The notes under the pieces are model-generated. The model searched no databases. It saw only the letters and a program-made list of their open reading frames with translations, and was not told the DNA's origin. The translations under genes and the position numbers were made by a program. Of a stretch of 64,000 bases of DNA, positions 26,668 to 36,564 are shown one piece after another. Numbering within the stretch: position 1 is the stretch's first letter; each line of letters begins with the position of its first letter. Origin of the DNA: Chthonomonas sp. UBA1950 (GTDB taxonomy: Bacteria; Armatimonadota; Fimbriimonadia; Fimbriimonadales; Fimbriimonadaceae). The DNA lies in the NCBI GenBank assembly GCA_002336105.1, contig DDEQ01000020.1, positions 37,452 to 101,451 on the forward strand. Direction: 5' to 3'.

Positions 26668-27660
26668 ATGAAAGATGAAGCTCTGCTGAAAAAGGTCAAC
26701 AAGGACAGCCGAACGCGAAAGAAAAAGGGGAAAACTTGGGTGAGCTTTCTCTCAATTTTTTGGCTGTTCGTTTCTTCCGGGCTCTTTCTCTTTCGGACTG
26801 ATGAAACGTACTTCCTGTTTGTCTGGCCGGCTTCGATCTACTTCTGCTCAGGCATTGGGTTGAGTCTCTTTGCCAAGGGGAGATGGATACTCTTGTTGCT
26901 TTGGCTGTTGTTCGCGGCTTCTTTTGTTGACGAAGCAAAGAGCTTTCCGAGGATGGCGCTACATGCCGATCGGGGAAGATTACGCGTGGTGACCCTCAAT
27001 TGTGCGGGAGGGACCGGTGCTGCAGCCGAGGAGATTTTGCCGTTGAAGCCCGATGTCGTACTTCTACAAGAGTCGCCCTCAGAAGCTGAGGTTAAAGCAT
27101 TTGCCCAAAGAATCTTTGGCGATAAAGGGTCTGCCATCGTCGGAGCCGACGCATCCATCGTGGTTCCTGGAAAGCTGACTGTTCACGGTTTGCCCACGGG
27201 AACAAGCGACTTTGTTTGTGGTGAATGGGAGTCGGGATTTGGCAAACTTGAGGTTGTTAGCTTGCGACTAACGCCACCTGTCATGCGAATCGACTTGTTC
27301 AAATCCGAGGCGAGACAGGAATTCTCAAAGAACAGGCGAACCCGTCGTGACGAGGTGAACGAACTCGCAGCGAACTTAAGCAAAATGGGTGTCCAGCCAG
27401 ACATCCTTGGCGGTGATTTCAACACACCCCCGGACCCGAATGTTCAGTTCGCAGTGGTAGATGGATTGATGGATTCCTTTGCAGAGGCTGGTCGGGGTTA
27501 TGGCGCAACTTGCGTCAATCCTTATCCCTGTGTCGTACGCATCGATCAGATATGGCATAGCTCAAAACTGAAATGCGTGAACTCTTGGGTCGTCAAGACG
27601 GAGCACAGCGACCATAGGATGTTGGTCGCTGATTATGGTTTGAACCAGGCTGTTAGGTAA
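26668..27660 (+). CDS. Membrane-anchored endonuclease/exonuclease/phosphatase (EEP) family protein
   Basis: 330 residues. A Lys/Arg-rich N-terminus (KKVNKDSRTRKKKGKTW) is followed by three hydrophobic segments (FLSIFWLFVSSGLFLF, FVWPASIYFCSGIGLSLF, GRWILLLLWLLFAASF). The EEP domain starts at about residue 105: LRVVTLNCAG, PDVVLLQESPS, DILGGDFNTPPDPN and RIDQIWHSSKL, ending in TEHSDHRMLVADY. All of the catalytic Asn/Glu/Asp/His positions are seen. The orientation suggests an anchored active domain on the outer side or cytoplasm (undetermined). Family members cleave nucleic acids, phosphoinositides or sphingomyelin-like lipids. Confidence 0.85.
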   Translation: MKDEALLKKVNKDSRTRKKKGKTWVSFLSIFWLFVSSGLFLFRTDETYFLFVWPASIYFCSGIGLSLFAKGRWILLLLWLLFAASFVDEAKSFPRMALHADRGRLRVVTLNCAGGTGAAAEEILPLKPDVVLLQESPSEAEVKAFAQRIFGDKGSAIVGADASIVVPGKLTVHGLPTGTSDFVCGEWESGFGKLEVVSLRLTPPVMRIDLFKSEARQEFSKNRRTRRDEVNELAANLSKMGVQPDILGGDFNTPPDPNVQFAVVDGLMDSFAEAGRGYGATCVNPYPCVVRIDQIWHSSKLKCVNSWVVKTEHSDHRMLVADYGLNQAVR

Positions 27661-27754
27661 GCAAGTTGCGGCTCGGAGGGCAAACCTGGCAACGGGGGAC
27701 GGCAACGAATAGGCTCGTGATGCCATAATTCATTGAAAAGCAATAGGAGAATCA

Positions 27755-29233
27755 ATGCCAGCTTTTCGCGAAGGTCTAAGCTTCGACGACGTATTACTCG
27801 TTCCCAAACACACTGCCGTCCTCCCCAGCGAAGTGGACATTTCGACGGTTTTCCTACCTGGAATCACTTTACGAACTCCCGTAGTATCGGCACCAATGGA
27901 TACGGTGACGGATGCCCGACTCGCCATTGCCATGGCTCGCGAAGGCGGCGTTGGCGTAATTCATCGAAATATGACCATTGATGAGCAAACGGTCCATGTA
28001 GACCGGGTGAAGCGCTCAGAAAGTGGAGTCATCACAAAGCCTTTCAAACTTGAAGCCCAGCGATCAATTCAAGACGCCGTCAATTTGATGGAAAAGTATC
28101 ACATCAGTGGCGTTCCAATTGTCGATGAGCATGGAGTCCTTGTGGGCATCTTAACGAACCGAGATATTCGGTTTGAGTCTGATTACACCAAGCCGATTAG
28201 CTCTCGAATGACGAGTAAGAATCTCGTGACAGCGGCTGTCGGTACGACACTTAGTCAAGCCCAAGACATTCTTGCAGAGCACAGAATCGAGAAACTCCCA
28301 ATTGTCGGCGATTCGGGCGAACTGAAAGGTTTGATCACGATCAAAGACATCCTAAAGGTTCAAAGACATCCGAACGCAACTAAAGACTTGAAAGGAAGGT
28401 TGGTAGTCGGGGCTGCGATTGGCGCACTGCGCGAGCCGTACGAACGAGCAAAAGCGCTTATGGACGCTGGCGTTGACTTCATCGTCATCGATGCGGCTCA
28501 TGGTCATAGCGCTGGAGTCATGAACTGCCTGAAGATGCTGAAAGAGCGACTACCTGATCTGAAAGTGGTCGCGGGTAGTGTAGCCACCAAAGCAGGTGTC
28601 AGGGCACTTGTTGAACTTGGAGCCGACTCGCTTCGTGTTGGAATCGGGGCAGGATCTATCTGTACAACTCGCGTTGTGGCAGGAATTGGCGTTCCGCAGT
28701 TCACGGCTGTATCCGATTGTGCGGAGGCGGCAGCTGAACTCGGAGTTCCGACTATCGCCGACGGCGGAATACGATCTTCGGGTGACGTTGTCAAATGTCT
28801 CGCGTCTGGTGCTTCTTGCGTGATGATGGGGAACATGTTTGCAGGTTGCGAGGAAAGCCCGGGTGAAACCGAGATATTCCGAAATCGAGCCTACAAGGTC
28901 TATCGAGGCATGGGATCTGTAGGTGCGATGCGCCAAGGCTCATCTGACCGGTACATGCAGGTGAAGGAGAAAGGGGGCGTCATCGTTCCCGAAGGTGTTG
29001 AGGGTCGAGTCCCTTACAAGGGACCTCTTGCCGACACCATGAACCAACTCGTTGGGGGTTTGCGCTCGGGCATGGGCTACGTAGGCGCTAACTCGCTGCC
29101 TGACCTTCAGGAGAAGGCTGAGTTTGTAAAAATCACCAACGCAGGACTTCGCGAGAGCCATCCTCACGATGTTCAGATCACGAAGGAGCCACCAAACTAT
29201 TCCTCACCTTGGGGATCGTCGGAAGGCGAGTAA
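27755..29233 (+). CDS. guaB: Inosine-5'-monophosphate dehydrogenase
   Basis: 492 residues. It oxidises IMP to XMP with NAD+, the committed step of GMP synthesis. It opens [20 protein letters not shown]. Two CBS domains lie about at residues 98-210 ([20 protein letters not shown] and [20 protein letters not shown]) and are the nucleotide-binding regulatory module. The barrel carries [13 protein letters not shown], the active-site Cys loop [40 protein letters not shown] and the flap [20 protein letters not shown]. It is the sole purine gene here and has its own terminator. Confidence 0.97.
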   Translation: MPAFREGLSFDDVLLVPKHTAVLPSEVDISTVFLPGITLRTPVVSAPMDTVTDARLAIAMAREGGVGVIHRNMTIDEQTVHVDRVKRSESGVITKPFKLEAQRSIQDAVNLMEKYHISGVPIVDEHGVLVGILTNRDIRFESDYTKPISSRMTSKNLVTAAVGTTLSQAQDILAEHRIEKLPIVGDSGELKGLITIKDILKVQRHPNATKDLKGRLVVGAAIGALREPYERAKALMDAGVDFIVIDAAHGHSAGVMNCLKMLKERLPDLKVVAGSVATKAGVRALVELGADSLRVGIGAGSICTTRVVAGIGVPQFTAVSDCAEAAAELGVPTIADGGIRSSGDVVKCLASGASCVMMGNMFAGCEESPGETEIFRNRAYKVYRGMGSVGAMRQGSSDRYMQVKEKGGVIVPEGVEGRVPYKGPLADTMNQLVGGLRSGMGYVGANSLPDLQEKAEFVKITNAGLRESHPHDVQITKEPPNYSSPWGSSEGE

Positions 29234-29239
29234 CTCTTT

Positions 29240-29279
29240 AAGCCCTTTCCTTTTTTGTTCAAGGAAAGGGCTTTTTCTT
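29240..29279. terminator. guaB terminator, shared with the convergent GH5 gene
   Basis: aagccctttcctt (29240-29252) pairs with aaggaaagggctt (29261-29273), followed by tttttc. The minus-strand copy can end the GH5 transcript. Confidence 0.93.
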
Positions 29280-30375
29280 ACTTCCTGAAGAAGCTCTTCA
29301 GAGTTACGGGATCAAGGACGACCTTTCCGTTTTCGAGCTTTCGGCCGAGGCCAAACCCGTCGTCGTAGCCCCAAATCGCGTTCGGAAGTTTGAGCTCGTC
29401 GATGGCATTTCGCATTGCCGCAAACCAGTTCATTCTTGACTGAACTGGAGCTTGTGCTGGAAAGCTCCCAAACTCGCCGAGAACCACCGGAACCTTGTTC
29501 GCCTTTCCCCAATCAATTCCAATTTTGAGTCTGTTATAGAGATACCTTGCGTCGAACTTGTTCTTTCCGAAATCTCGAATCGTATCAGCAAATCTCGGTT
29601 CGTTCTTGGTAAGCGCGTCGGCAACGGCTTCTGGGCTACTAGGGAACGGCATCGACTTCAGCTTTCCGGGCCAATCGCCTAGCCATGTTGCCCCTTGGTG
29701 TGTGAAGAAGAACGGATCATAGCAGTGATAGGTGTAAATCAAGTTCTTTTGAGGCAGCTTTTGCATCTTCGCTAGAGCATCTATTCCGCTCCAACTGGTT
29801 GGTGAAACCATGAGCGTGCGCTTGGGGTCAATCGCTCGTATCGCGTTGACCGTTTCGTTTTGAAGCTTGTACCAAGGCGAGCTATCTTTGGTGAAGACGG
29901 GTTCGTTGACTAATTCATACACTACTTTGTCGCGACTCAGTCCTTTGAATCTCTTGGCGACCGCTTGCCAAAAGGAGACAAATCCTGAATTGTCGTGATT
30001 CGGTTCATCTAGCTTGAGCTGCCCGTTATCATGGAGGTCGAGCACGACCAGAAATCCAGTGTTGTTCAGTTGCTTGATGGATTTCTCGAGGAAGTCCATG
30101 TTGGTCGAGATCGGTTTGCCAGCATCGTAAATGGCAGGCGGGGCGACACAAAGCCTGATCCATTTGACTTCAAGATTCTTCAGAGCATTGATATCTCCCG
30201 GAGTGAAGTAGTTCTCAAACTGATTGGCGTCGTACTTCCCTTGGTAGCAATACCAACGAGTGACATTAACGCCACGCGTGAGCTTTTTGAGTATGGAATC
30301 GGGAACGTCACCAAGGCCGGCAAGAGCAGATGACGCGATGCAAACAAGGGAGAGGAGCGCTATGCTTCGTCGCAT
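29278..30375 (-). CDS. Glycoside hydrolase family 5 (cellulase-type) enzyme, secreted
   Basis: 365 residues with a signal peptide (MRRSIALLSLVCIASSALAG). GH5 signatures: GVNVTRWYCYQGKYDANQFE, VKWIRLCVAPPAIYD, FLVVLDLHDNGQL, YELVNEPVF with the acid/base Glu at 158, and IYTYHCYDPFFFTHQG then PVVLGEFGSF with the nucleophile Glu at 301. It likely hydrolyses beta-1,4-linked glucans or mannans outside the cell. It is divergent from the GntR/LacI regulator of cassette B, with 165 bases between starts, and so may belong to that regulon. Confidence 0.93.
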   Translation of the reverse strand: MRRSIALLSLVCIASSALAGLGDVPDSILKKLTRGVNVTRWYCYQGKYDANQFENYFTPGDINALKNLEVKWIRLCVAPPAIYDAGKPISTNMDFLEKSIKQLNNTGFLVVLDLHDNGQLKLDEPNHDNSGFVSFWQAVAKRFKGLSRDKVVYELVNEPVFTKDSSPWYKLQNETVNAIRAIDPKRTLMVSPTSWSGIDALAKMQKLPQKNLIYTYHCYDPFFFTHQGATWLGDWPGKLKSMPFPSSPEAVADALTKNEPRFADTIRDFGKNKFDARYLYNRLKIGIDWGKANKVPVVLGEFGSFPAQAPVQSRMNWFAAMRNAIDELKLPNAIWGYDDGFGLGRKLENGKVVLDPVTLKSFFRK

Positions 30376-30455
30376 ATCGACAGTCTAGTCCGTTCAATGA
30401 TGATTTTCTAGCACTCCTTATGTTTTCAGAGACTAGAAAAAAGTAGAAAACCCTA

Positions 30456-30511
30456 TTGCGATAAATAAAATTAGTGATACTATAAATATAGCCAACTGAT
30501 ATAGCCAGTTG
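30456..30511 (+). promoter_or_regulatory. Cassette B promoter with an inverted repeat at the start point
   Basis: -35 TTGCGA (30456-30461) and -10 TACTAT (30478-30483; spacer 16) or TATAAA (30481-30486). Just downstream, caactg (30493-30498) is repeated inverted as cagttg (30506-30511) around atatagc, at the predicted start of transcription, 29 bases before the ATG. It is a likely operator for the autogenous repressor encoded first in the operon. Confidence 0.7.
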
Positions 30512-30540
30512 ATTTTCAGACAAATACGGTAGCTTAGGCA

Positions 30541-31680
30541 ATGTCGACTCAGCCGCAAGGAAACAACGCAAGACAGGCAGTAACACACGATCTCCGAGAA
30601 AAGATTCGGAGCGGGGTGTATGGCCCTGGTTCGATGTTGCCGAGTCGACGAAACTTAGCTAAGCAGTATGGCGTTGCTCCTGGCACAGTCGAACAAGCGA
30701 TTTCGAAATTGTTGGCCGATGGATTACTCAACGTAGATAGTCGCCGGGGGACATTTGTGTCCCATGCGGCTGTTGTTCCAGGGGGATCTCGCACCCAGAC
30801 TGTTGCTGGGCTTTTCTCGCATATTGCGGAATCGCCTCAAAGCAATTATTTGGCTGGTTTCCGCTCCGCGCTTCAAGAAGAAGCGCACATGCTGATTTTC
30901 GACACGCAAGATGATCCTCGAATCGAACTCTCATTACTTGACCGTGTTGATGACTGGGACGGCTTTGTAGGATACATGACCGGTGCTGAACTCACATTGC
31001 CTCGGCTTTCAGCTCTGATAGCGGAAGGAAAGCCGATTGTCTTTGTAGACAGGTATCCCTATATTCCGCACGTCGATGCTGTCGTCACGGATTATTACGG
31101 CTCGACTTTCGCCGCAATGCAAGTTCTGTTTGAGCAAGGACACCAGAGAATCGCACTGTTTACGGAAAATGCGCTTGGTGTTTCGTCAATTCGCGAACTC
31201 AACTCTGCGTATCGGGATGCTCTCATTGGCATCGGTCAGAACCCAGACAAGTGGTTCCGCAGGTACCCGCAAGGAGTGGGTATGGACGAAGCGATTCGTG
31301 CACAACTTGTGCAGGACTCGCTAGCCGCGATGTTCAATGATTCGGAGCCTCCAACGGCGGCTCTTTGCTTATACGACGGCTACATGGGGGCAGTGCTAGA
31401 TGGTTGCGATCGTTTGGGTATCGACACTCCAGGACAATTACAACTCGTCAGTTACTGCGATCTACCTAACACGACACGTCGAATATCGAATTCAGTACAC
31501 CGTATAGTCCAACGCGTTCGCGCGATGGGTGTTTTTGCCGCAGAAAGAATGGATGCAAAGTTAAAGGGGCAAGTCTTGGGGCCTACGATTACTCGCATGC
31601 CAGCAGACATGATTCTTGTCGGTCAGTCGCAACCAATGCCACTGATCGGACCTGTTCGACCCACAAAGGAATCCCTATGA
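30541..31680 (+). CDS. GntR-type HTH with LacI-like sugar-binding domain, regulator heading cassette B
   Basis: 379 residues. Winged helix at residues 10-78: [57 protein letters not shown]. The remainder is a LacI/GalR-type ligand domain ([70 protein letters not shown]). It shares its last four bases (ATGA) with the pseudopilin start, so it is cotranscribed with the genes it probably regulates. An inverted repeat at the transcription start suggests autorepression relieved by a sugar. Confidence 0.92.
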   Translation: MSTQPQGNNARQAVTHDLREKIRSGVYGPGSMLPSRRNLAKQYGVAPGTVEQAISKLLADGLLNVDSRRGTFVSHAAVVPGGSRTQTVAGLFSHIAESPQSNYLAGFRSALQEEAHMLIFDTQDDPRIELSLLDRVDDWDGFVGYMTGAELTLPRLSALIAEGKPIVFVDRYPYIPHVDAVVTDYYGSTFAAMQVLFEQGHQRIALFTENALGVSSIRELNSAYRDALIGIGQNPDKWFRRYPQGVGMDEAIRAQLVQDSLAAMFNDSEPPTAALCLYDGYMGAVLDGCDRLGIDTPGQLQLVSYCDLPNTTRRISNSVHRIVQRVRAMGVFAAERMDAKLKGQVLGPTITRMPADMILVGQSQPMPLIGPVRPTKESL

Positions 31681-32498
31681 AGAACTTGGCAATGAAGCAA
31701 AGAGCCTTCACTCTCATTGAACTACTCGTCGTAATCGCGATTATCGCAATTCTCGCTGCAATTCTATTTCCAGTCTTCGCGCAGGCCAAGCAAGCGGCTA
31801 AGAAAAGCTCTTGTCTGTCCAACACAAAGCAACTTGGAATTTCGCTTCAGATGTATTTGTCAGACTACGACGACACTTTTCCCGTCCCGAATAATGTTGC
31901 CGCCACTGCGGCAGGTGACGACTACGGGAATGTCTATCGTGGAGCGCTGAACATCTCGAATCAAACTCAACTGGACTACGTGAAGCAGTACAGCATCTAT
32001 GCTCAACTCAATCCGTATGTCAAGAATCTTCAGATTTGGGCTTGTCCGAGCGACTCTGGTGTTGCCGCTCCCGGTCCTGGTGGTGCATCTGTCGGAGGAG
32101 TTCTGAAAGGGCTTGATTCGAGTGCAATCGGTCAAAGATTCACCTCATTTGCCTACCGGTTCTTTATGCTCGCCCCGTTCACTCCGCAAGATCCAGGAGG
32201 AAGCCACCGAGGAAGCGCATTCACTCTCAGCGAACTAGACAAATCTTCTCAAATATTCGTCTTCAACGAAATGTGGGTTTGGCATGACAACCGTCGAGAA
32301 GCTAAATCATGGCTGAGCTCGTGGACGGGTGACCTAAAGCTCGGATGGGTCAGTCAGGCTCAAATGAACTTCGCTTGGGCTGATGGCCATTCCAAAGCGT
32401 ATGCCGTCGATCGAGCTTTGCTGAGAGCATCTTGGAATCCGGGTTCCGGATACGACTACAACTGGGTGAAGAACTCCGACGGTACGGACATCCCATGA
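31677..32498 (+). CDS. Pseudopilin with DUF1559-like C-terminal domain (cassette B)
   Basis: 273 residues. The leader [10 protein letters not shown] precedes [20 protein letters not shown] and [20 protein letters not shown]. Residue -1 before Phe is Ala, not the canonical Gly. The C-terminal domain has [25 protein letters not shown] and the closing [17 protein letters not shown] strand shared with the A and C copies. Two cysteines (SSCLSN and WACP) could form a disulfide. Its start overlaps the regulator stop and its stop overlaps the lipoprotein start (ATGA each), so stoichiometry is probably translationally coupled. Confidence 0.93.
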   Translation: MKNLAMKQRAFTLIELLVVIAIIAILAAILFPVFAQAKQAAKKSSCLSNTKQLGISLQMYLSDYDDTFPVPNNVAATAAGDDYGNVYRGALNISNQTQLDYVKQYSIYAQLNPYVKNLQIWACPSDSGVAAPGPGGASVGGVLKGLDSSAIGQRFTSFAYRFFMLAPFTPQDPGGSHRGSAFTLSELDKSSQIFVFNEMWVWHDNRREAKSWLSSWTGDLKLGWVSQAQMNFAWADGHSKAYAVDRALLRASWNPGSGYDYNWVKNSDGTDIP

Positions 32499-32650
32499 GA
32501 AAGGTTGTTTGGTTCGCGATAATGAGCGCATTGATGTTGTGCGGCTGCTCGACATCGGGCGAGAAGGGAGCCAGTCCCACACAGGTTGATCAGTTGATTC
32601 AGCAAAACAATTCGAAGGCGCCTAACGCAACCGAGGGAACCAATCGTTGA
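32495..32650 (+). CDS. Small lipoprotein of cassette B
   Basis: 51 residues. It starts in an ATGA overlap with the pseudopilin stop. [18 protein letters not shown] is a lipoprotein signal with lipobox LCGC; the mature part ([20 protein letters not shown], then [13 protein letters not shown]) is only about 33 residues, Ser/Asn/Gln/Thr-rich. The ATGA coupling and position equal those of the cassette A copy. Its last codon overlaps the next gene's TTG start. Too short for homology to help; the function is unknown. Confidence 0.85.
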   Translation: MRKVVWFAIMSALMLCGCSTSGEKGASPTQVDQLIQQNNSKAPNATEGTNR

Positions 32651-33888
32651 CCGCTTTGCTCGCATGCATGGTAATCGCTACCAACCCAACCACGTTAGCG
32701 AACATAGGTCGGTGTGGAATCACCGACCCCCATGCCTACTATCAGGACTCTCCTGAGAAAATAGCAAAGCGGTTCGAACTGTATCAGGAACTCGGCGTTG
32801 ATACTCTCAGAGTTGAAATGAGTTGGCGCGACTTCCTCAGTGACGAAGACGGCGAATGGTCCGACAAAAGCCTTCGGTTTTATTTAAATGAGGTTCGAAA
32901 GACGAAATTTCGGGTCAAGTTCATCGTCGGCACGATCATGGCTCCCCCGGCAAAGTTTCTAGATCGAGTCCCAGCGGCAAGAATTGTCAACGAGGATGGG
33001 GTTTTCAGTCGAAACACGGTCAGCTATTGGTATTCGGGGCTGAAAGCACTGATGCTCAAAGAAAGCAAGCGGCAGTTTGACTACTTAAGAACAACTGGTT
33101 TGCTTGCAAGGACTGACTACGTTGTCGCTGACTTCGGCCCTGCCGGAGAACCTATTTATCCAGCTGCCTGGACGATGGGTGGAATGGTTGACAGGGAGAC
33201 ATTTTGGTGTTATGGAGATAATGCCAAGAAGGACTTCCGGCAAAAGATGATCGCGAGATACCGCACGATCTCGAAGGCGAACTCAGCTTGGAAGACCACT
33301 TTTGGCTCATGGTCTGAGGTGACTGTTCCCAAGCCAGGAACTACGCCTGGACAGCAATGGGAGGATGTGCTCAAATGGTATCGAGATACAAAAAGAGCTT
33401 TCATCTCAAGTCAAATTGAATTATTCAAAGGTCTGGTACACGAGTACACGAACGACCGGGTCAAGGTTTTGGTGTATATCCCGGGGTCTGATATTCGTGA
33501 TGAAGAGTGGAAGGAAGCCATTAAGACCGGGGCAGGAAGCGTTTCTATCAGGTTGATGTGCGATTCTCGTTGGCTGATTGATACTGCTGTCAGTAAAGGT
33601 TGTGTCCTTCAGTACACCGGTGTAGATAACCGACCAGAGGTGGAATTTTTGCGAAGCTATCTCGACAAATCTGGACACTCTGATTATCCAATTTGGGGCG
33701 AGAACGCAGGCGATCCTGGTCCTGCAAACGATCCGGTAAGTCTAGCTACGACCGTTGTCAACAATCGGCTGATCGGCCTCGATTACACTCACTCGCACTT
33801 TATTTTCGAGAAAGATGGTCTCACTCCGAATCCAAGATTTGATGTGCTTCGAGCCGCCTACAAAATTCTGAAGAAGGTTCGCAATTGA
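32647..33888 (+). CDS. Putative exported glycosidase-like protein (TIM barrel), cassette B
   Basis: 413 residues from TTG at 32647, overlapping the lipoprotein stop. A short hydrophobic N-terminus may be a signal. The barrel reads PEKIAKRFELYQELGVDTLR, VEMSWRDFLSDEDGEWSDKS, FRVKFIVGTIMAPPAKFLD, then VVADFGPAGEPIYPAAWTMG, in which the GEP Glu would be the acid/base and which resembles GH42 and GH14 motifs. A later ENAGDPGPANDPVSLATTVV could supply the nucleophile (DYPIWGEN). Substrate: probably a beta-galactoside or xyloglucan-like side chain (inference). Overlaps with the lipoprotein and GH28-like genes put it in a five-gene operon. Confidence 0.7.
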   Translation: MTALLACMVIATNPTTLANIGRCGITDPHAYYQDSPEKIAKRFELYQELGVDTLRVEMSWRDFLSDEDGEWSDKSLRFYLNEVRKTKFRVKFIVGTIMAPPAKFLDRVPAARIVNEDGVFSRNTVSYWYSGLKALMLKESKRQFDYLRTTGLLARTDYVVADFGPAGEPIYPAAWTMGGMVDRETFWCYGDNAKKDFRQKMIARYRTISKANSAWKTTFGSWSEVTVPKPGTTPGQQWEDVLKWYRDTKRAFISSQIELFKGLVHEYTNDRVKVLVYIPGSDIRDEEWKEAIKTGAGSVSIRLMCDSRWLIDTAVSKGCVLQYTGVDNRPEVEFLRSYLDKSGHSDYPIWGENAGDPGPANDPVSLATTVVNNRLIGLDYTHSHFIFEKDGLTPNPRFDVLRAAYKILKKVRN

Positions 33889-35078
33889 TGATTTGTCCTC
33901 TGATTCTAAGTATGGGATTGCCGTTGATTCCGACAATGGACGTCACGATCACGCAATATGGGGCGAGTCCTGCCTCGACAAACCTAAACACAGTTCCTAT
34001 CCAGCGGGCAATTGATGATTGCGCCGCAAAAGGTGGGGGAATCGTTAGAGTTCCTGCAGGCACGTTTGTGACTGGAGGTCTCCAATTGCGAAGTCATGTG
34101 AACTTGCGACTCGAAGAGGGGGCCATTCTGAAGGGAAGTGACGACTGCAAGGACTATGGTGGAAAGTTGGATTGGTCAGATGCTCTACTAAAAGGTATTG
34201 ACCTGGTTGATGTTGAGTTGAGCGGACCGGGGACTCTGGACGGCTCAGACTGCCGCAACCCAAATGGAGAAGAGGGATTTCGCGGACCACACGCAGTTTG
34301 GCTGGAGCGTTGCAAGTCCGTTCGAATCAAGGGAATAAAGGTGATGCGATCGGCAAATTGGGCGTTCAACTGCAATTTTTGCTCGGACGTGCAGGTCGTT
34401 GGGCTGTCCGTTCGCGCGGGACACGATGGTTTCGATGCTTCGAACTGCAAAGATTTTCGCTTCGAAAAGTGTGATTTCAGAACTGGGGATGACTGTATCG
34501 CTGGAGCGAGTAACAATCGATTCGTTTTCGACCAATGCTACTTCAATAGCTCTTGCAATGCTTTCAGATTCTCCTGCATTGACCTAAATGTTCGAAGATC
34601 CAAGATTAAGGGACCGGGAGAATTCGCACACAAGATAAGCGGTCGAACTAATATGGAAAACGCATTCATCCACTTTTCGCCGAGGGATCGCGGATTCAAC
34701 AGCTCAGTTCCGCACTCAGCAAAGTGGCTGATTGAAGATTGCGAAATTGACGGAGCGGACTGCCTCTATAACTACAACTTTAGAGACCCTTCGTGGCAGA
34801 CTGGACAACCGGTTGCAGAGGTGACTTTCAAACGAATCGTTGCGACAAATATTAGGGAAGGGTTCAAAGTCGTCGGCGATAAAGACAGACAGTTTCAAAT
34901 GACCTTGGAGGATCTGAACCTCACCTTACGGACTGGAATTGCTGAAACACCATTTGTATCTGTGGACACCTTTGATTGGGTGAGGATTTCGCGTTCTCGG
35001 TACAAGTCTGCAGGCTCAGGACCGTTAGAAGTGTTTAAGAACGGCAACAAGGTGAGTTCTGACACTAAGATTCAGTAG
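33888..35078 (+). CDS. GH28-like right-handed beta-helix protein (polygalacturonase-like)
   Basis: 396 residues from the ATG at 33888, which shares one base with the previous stop; a TTG at 33885 is an alternative. It opens with a hydrophobic segment (PLILSMGLPLIPTM) that may be a signal. DVTITQYGASPASTNLNTVP and IQRAIDDCAAKGGGIVRVPA with GTFVTGGLQLRSHVNLRLEE are the pectate lyase/GH28 opening. Repeats such as VRAGHDGFDASNCKDFRFEK and FRTGDDCIAGASNN give the helix. The GDD pair is conserved, but the GHG and RIK motifs of true polygalacturonases are replaced, so activity is uncertain. It ends cassette B, two bases before the convergent pafA-like gene. Confidence 0.8.
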   Translation: MICPLILSMGLPLIPTMDVTITQYGASPASTNLNTVPIQRAIDDCAAKGGGIVRVPAGTFVTGGLQLRSHVNLRLEEGAILKGSDDCKDYGGKLDWSDALLKGIDLVDVELSGPGTLDGSDCRNPNGEEGFRGPHAVWLERCKSVRIKGIKVMRSANWAFNCNFCSDVQVVGLSVRAGHDGFDASNCKDFRFEKCDFRTGDDCIAGASNNRFVFDQCYFNSSCNAFRFSCIDLNVRRSKIKGPGEFAHKISGRTNMENAFIHFSPRDRGFNSSVPHSAKWLIEDCEIDGADCLYNYNFRDPSWQTGQPVAEVTFKRIVATNIREGFKVVGDKDRQFQMTLEDLNLTLRTGIAETPFVSVDTFDWVRISRSRYKSAGSGPLEVFKNGNKVSSDTKIQ

Positions 35079-35079
35079 G

Positions 35080-36549
35080 TCAAATCTGAGCGAGGTCGGA
35101 GTAGGTATCAAATGGATCGCTCATATCAAGGAAGCTCTCTCGGTCGAGTGCCGCTCCGCTCCATTCGAATATGTAAAACCGAGGATTCTTTTTAGCAAGA
35201 ACTTTCTCGACTAGCATTCCCCGTCCTTTGGCTCGCGTATTCTGAGGTGGGTCGGTCATCGCCATCGTGATGTCGAGGTCCGAGACGATCCGTAGCGTCT
35301 TTCCCATCTCCTGATAAGCGTAAAAGAGGCTTTTGCTTGGGTTGATGTTGTGATATTCAAGGTCAACTGAATGCAAGGCATCGTCGCCCCAATCGAGACC
35401 TTCTTCGGTCATGTACTGCTCCAGAATGTAGCGTTTCGCCACCCAATCGATGCGGTCCCCCATCGACATCGGGTCGGATTCTAAGCCGTTGAGAACCGAC
35501 TCCCAGTTGTCCAAAATCCAGTCATTCTGTTTGGATTCTCCGCGATAGACCTGAGCGAGTTTCAGATATTCCCGTTGAAGGTCGACGGCGCTCATGTGAA
35601 CGCCATTAACTAACTCGATTGGCCATTTGAGAGACTCATCGCGAGAGACTCTTTGCATTTCGCCAATGGGGTCGTGCATTGCCAGGCTCTCAGGAACTCG
35701 CGATTCTTCTAGCAGCCGAAGCACGAGGCACGTCGTTCCCACTTTTAACGCGTAAGCGAACTCGTTTTGGTTGCTCTCGCCAAACAGCATATGCAACCGC
35801 GTCATGCCGTCATAACTGTACATTTGATCCCACTTCGGGTTGATGAGCGCTCGGTTGAAGCGGACTCTCGAAGCAACGGGCTTCAGAATATGGTCAGCGC
35901 GTTGGCTCAGCTGAAACTTCACCGAGTCATCGGGAATGACGTCGTAGATGTGCGAAACCCAGATGTAGTCGACCGGGCGCTCCATCATGTCCTGATAGCT
36001 GGGGCGAAATATGCGGTCGGTCAGGATGTGTCCACCGACTCGCCCAACGCCAGCGAAGATTTGGCGTGTGACCAAGAACGGGTAGAGCATGTGAACAGAG
36101 TTGTTCAGAATGTCGTCGTCTGCCTTAACGAGATAGTTCTCGTGGCACCCAAATGTGTGCCCACCAAAGTGATCGACGGAGTTGTTGTAGATGTCGATAT
36201 CGTTATCATGATCGAGTTCTTTTAACGCGCGAACAATTTGCCGCTGACCAGCGCGGTCATTCGCGATCAAATCAGCGAGGTCGCGGCATTCGGCGGTTGC
36301 GTACTCAAGGTGCGAGCCGACGGCGTCGATATAGAGCCGGGCGCCATTCATGAGGAATCCGCCGCTGCGGGCGGGCTCAAATACGTCGTCGCGAGCGTGT
36401 AGATCAATCGCTCCGAGCCTCGCCTGTGTGAACAGATATTCCTTGATCACTTCGACGGCGTCTTCAGGATCGCCGAGCGTTTCATCGGCTACCAGGCAGC
36501 CAAACTCCGTCTCGACGCCAAAGATTCGTTCACCTGGTAAGCGCGACAT
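35080..36549 (-). CDS. pafA: Pup/UBact ligase, PafA family
   Basis: 489 residues. It attaches the C-terminal Glu of a ubiquitin-like Pup or UBact to lysines of target proteins, using ATP. IFGVETEFGCLVADE contains the catalytic Glu/ATP loop. FLMNGARLYIDAVGSHLEYA, TAECRDLADLIANDRAGQ and YNNSVDHFGGHTFGCHENYL follow, with FLVTRQIFAGVGRVG. The NGARLYxDxGSHxEYATAEC signature is closer to PafA than to the deamidase/depupylase Dop (NGGRLYxDHAHPEY). The UBact system in Armatimonadota and relatives includes Dop, Mpa/ARC and proteasome genes; none of them is seen in this window, so the set is either elsewhere or reduced. Adjacent is a peptidyl-prolyl isomerase on the same strand, 15 bases upstream. Confidence 0.85.
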   Translation of the reverse strand: MSRLPGERIFGVETEFGCLVADETLGDPEDAVEVIKEYLFTQARLGAIDLHARDDVFEPARSGGFLMNGARLYIDAVGSHLEYATAECRDLADLIANDRAGQRQIVRALKELDHDNDIDIYNNSVDHFGGHTFGCHENYLVKADDDILNNSVHMLYPFLVTRQIFAGVGRVGGHILTDRIFRPSYQDMMERPVDYIWVSHIYDVIPDDSVKFQLSQRADHILKPVASRVRFNRALINPKWDQMYSYDGMTRLHMLFGESNQNEFAYALKVGTTCLVLRLLEESRVPESLAMHDPIGEMQRVSRDESLKWPIELVNGVHMSAVDLQREYLKLAQVYRGESKQNDWILDNWESVLNGLESDPMSMGDRIDWVAKRYILEQYMTEEGLDWGDDALHSVDLEYHNINPSKSLFYAYQEMGKTLRIVSDLDITMAMTDPPQNTRAKGRGMLVEKVLAKKNPRFYIFEWSGAALDRESFLDMSDPFDTYSDLAQI

Positions 36550-36564
36550 ATGGTCAATACTACG

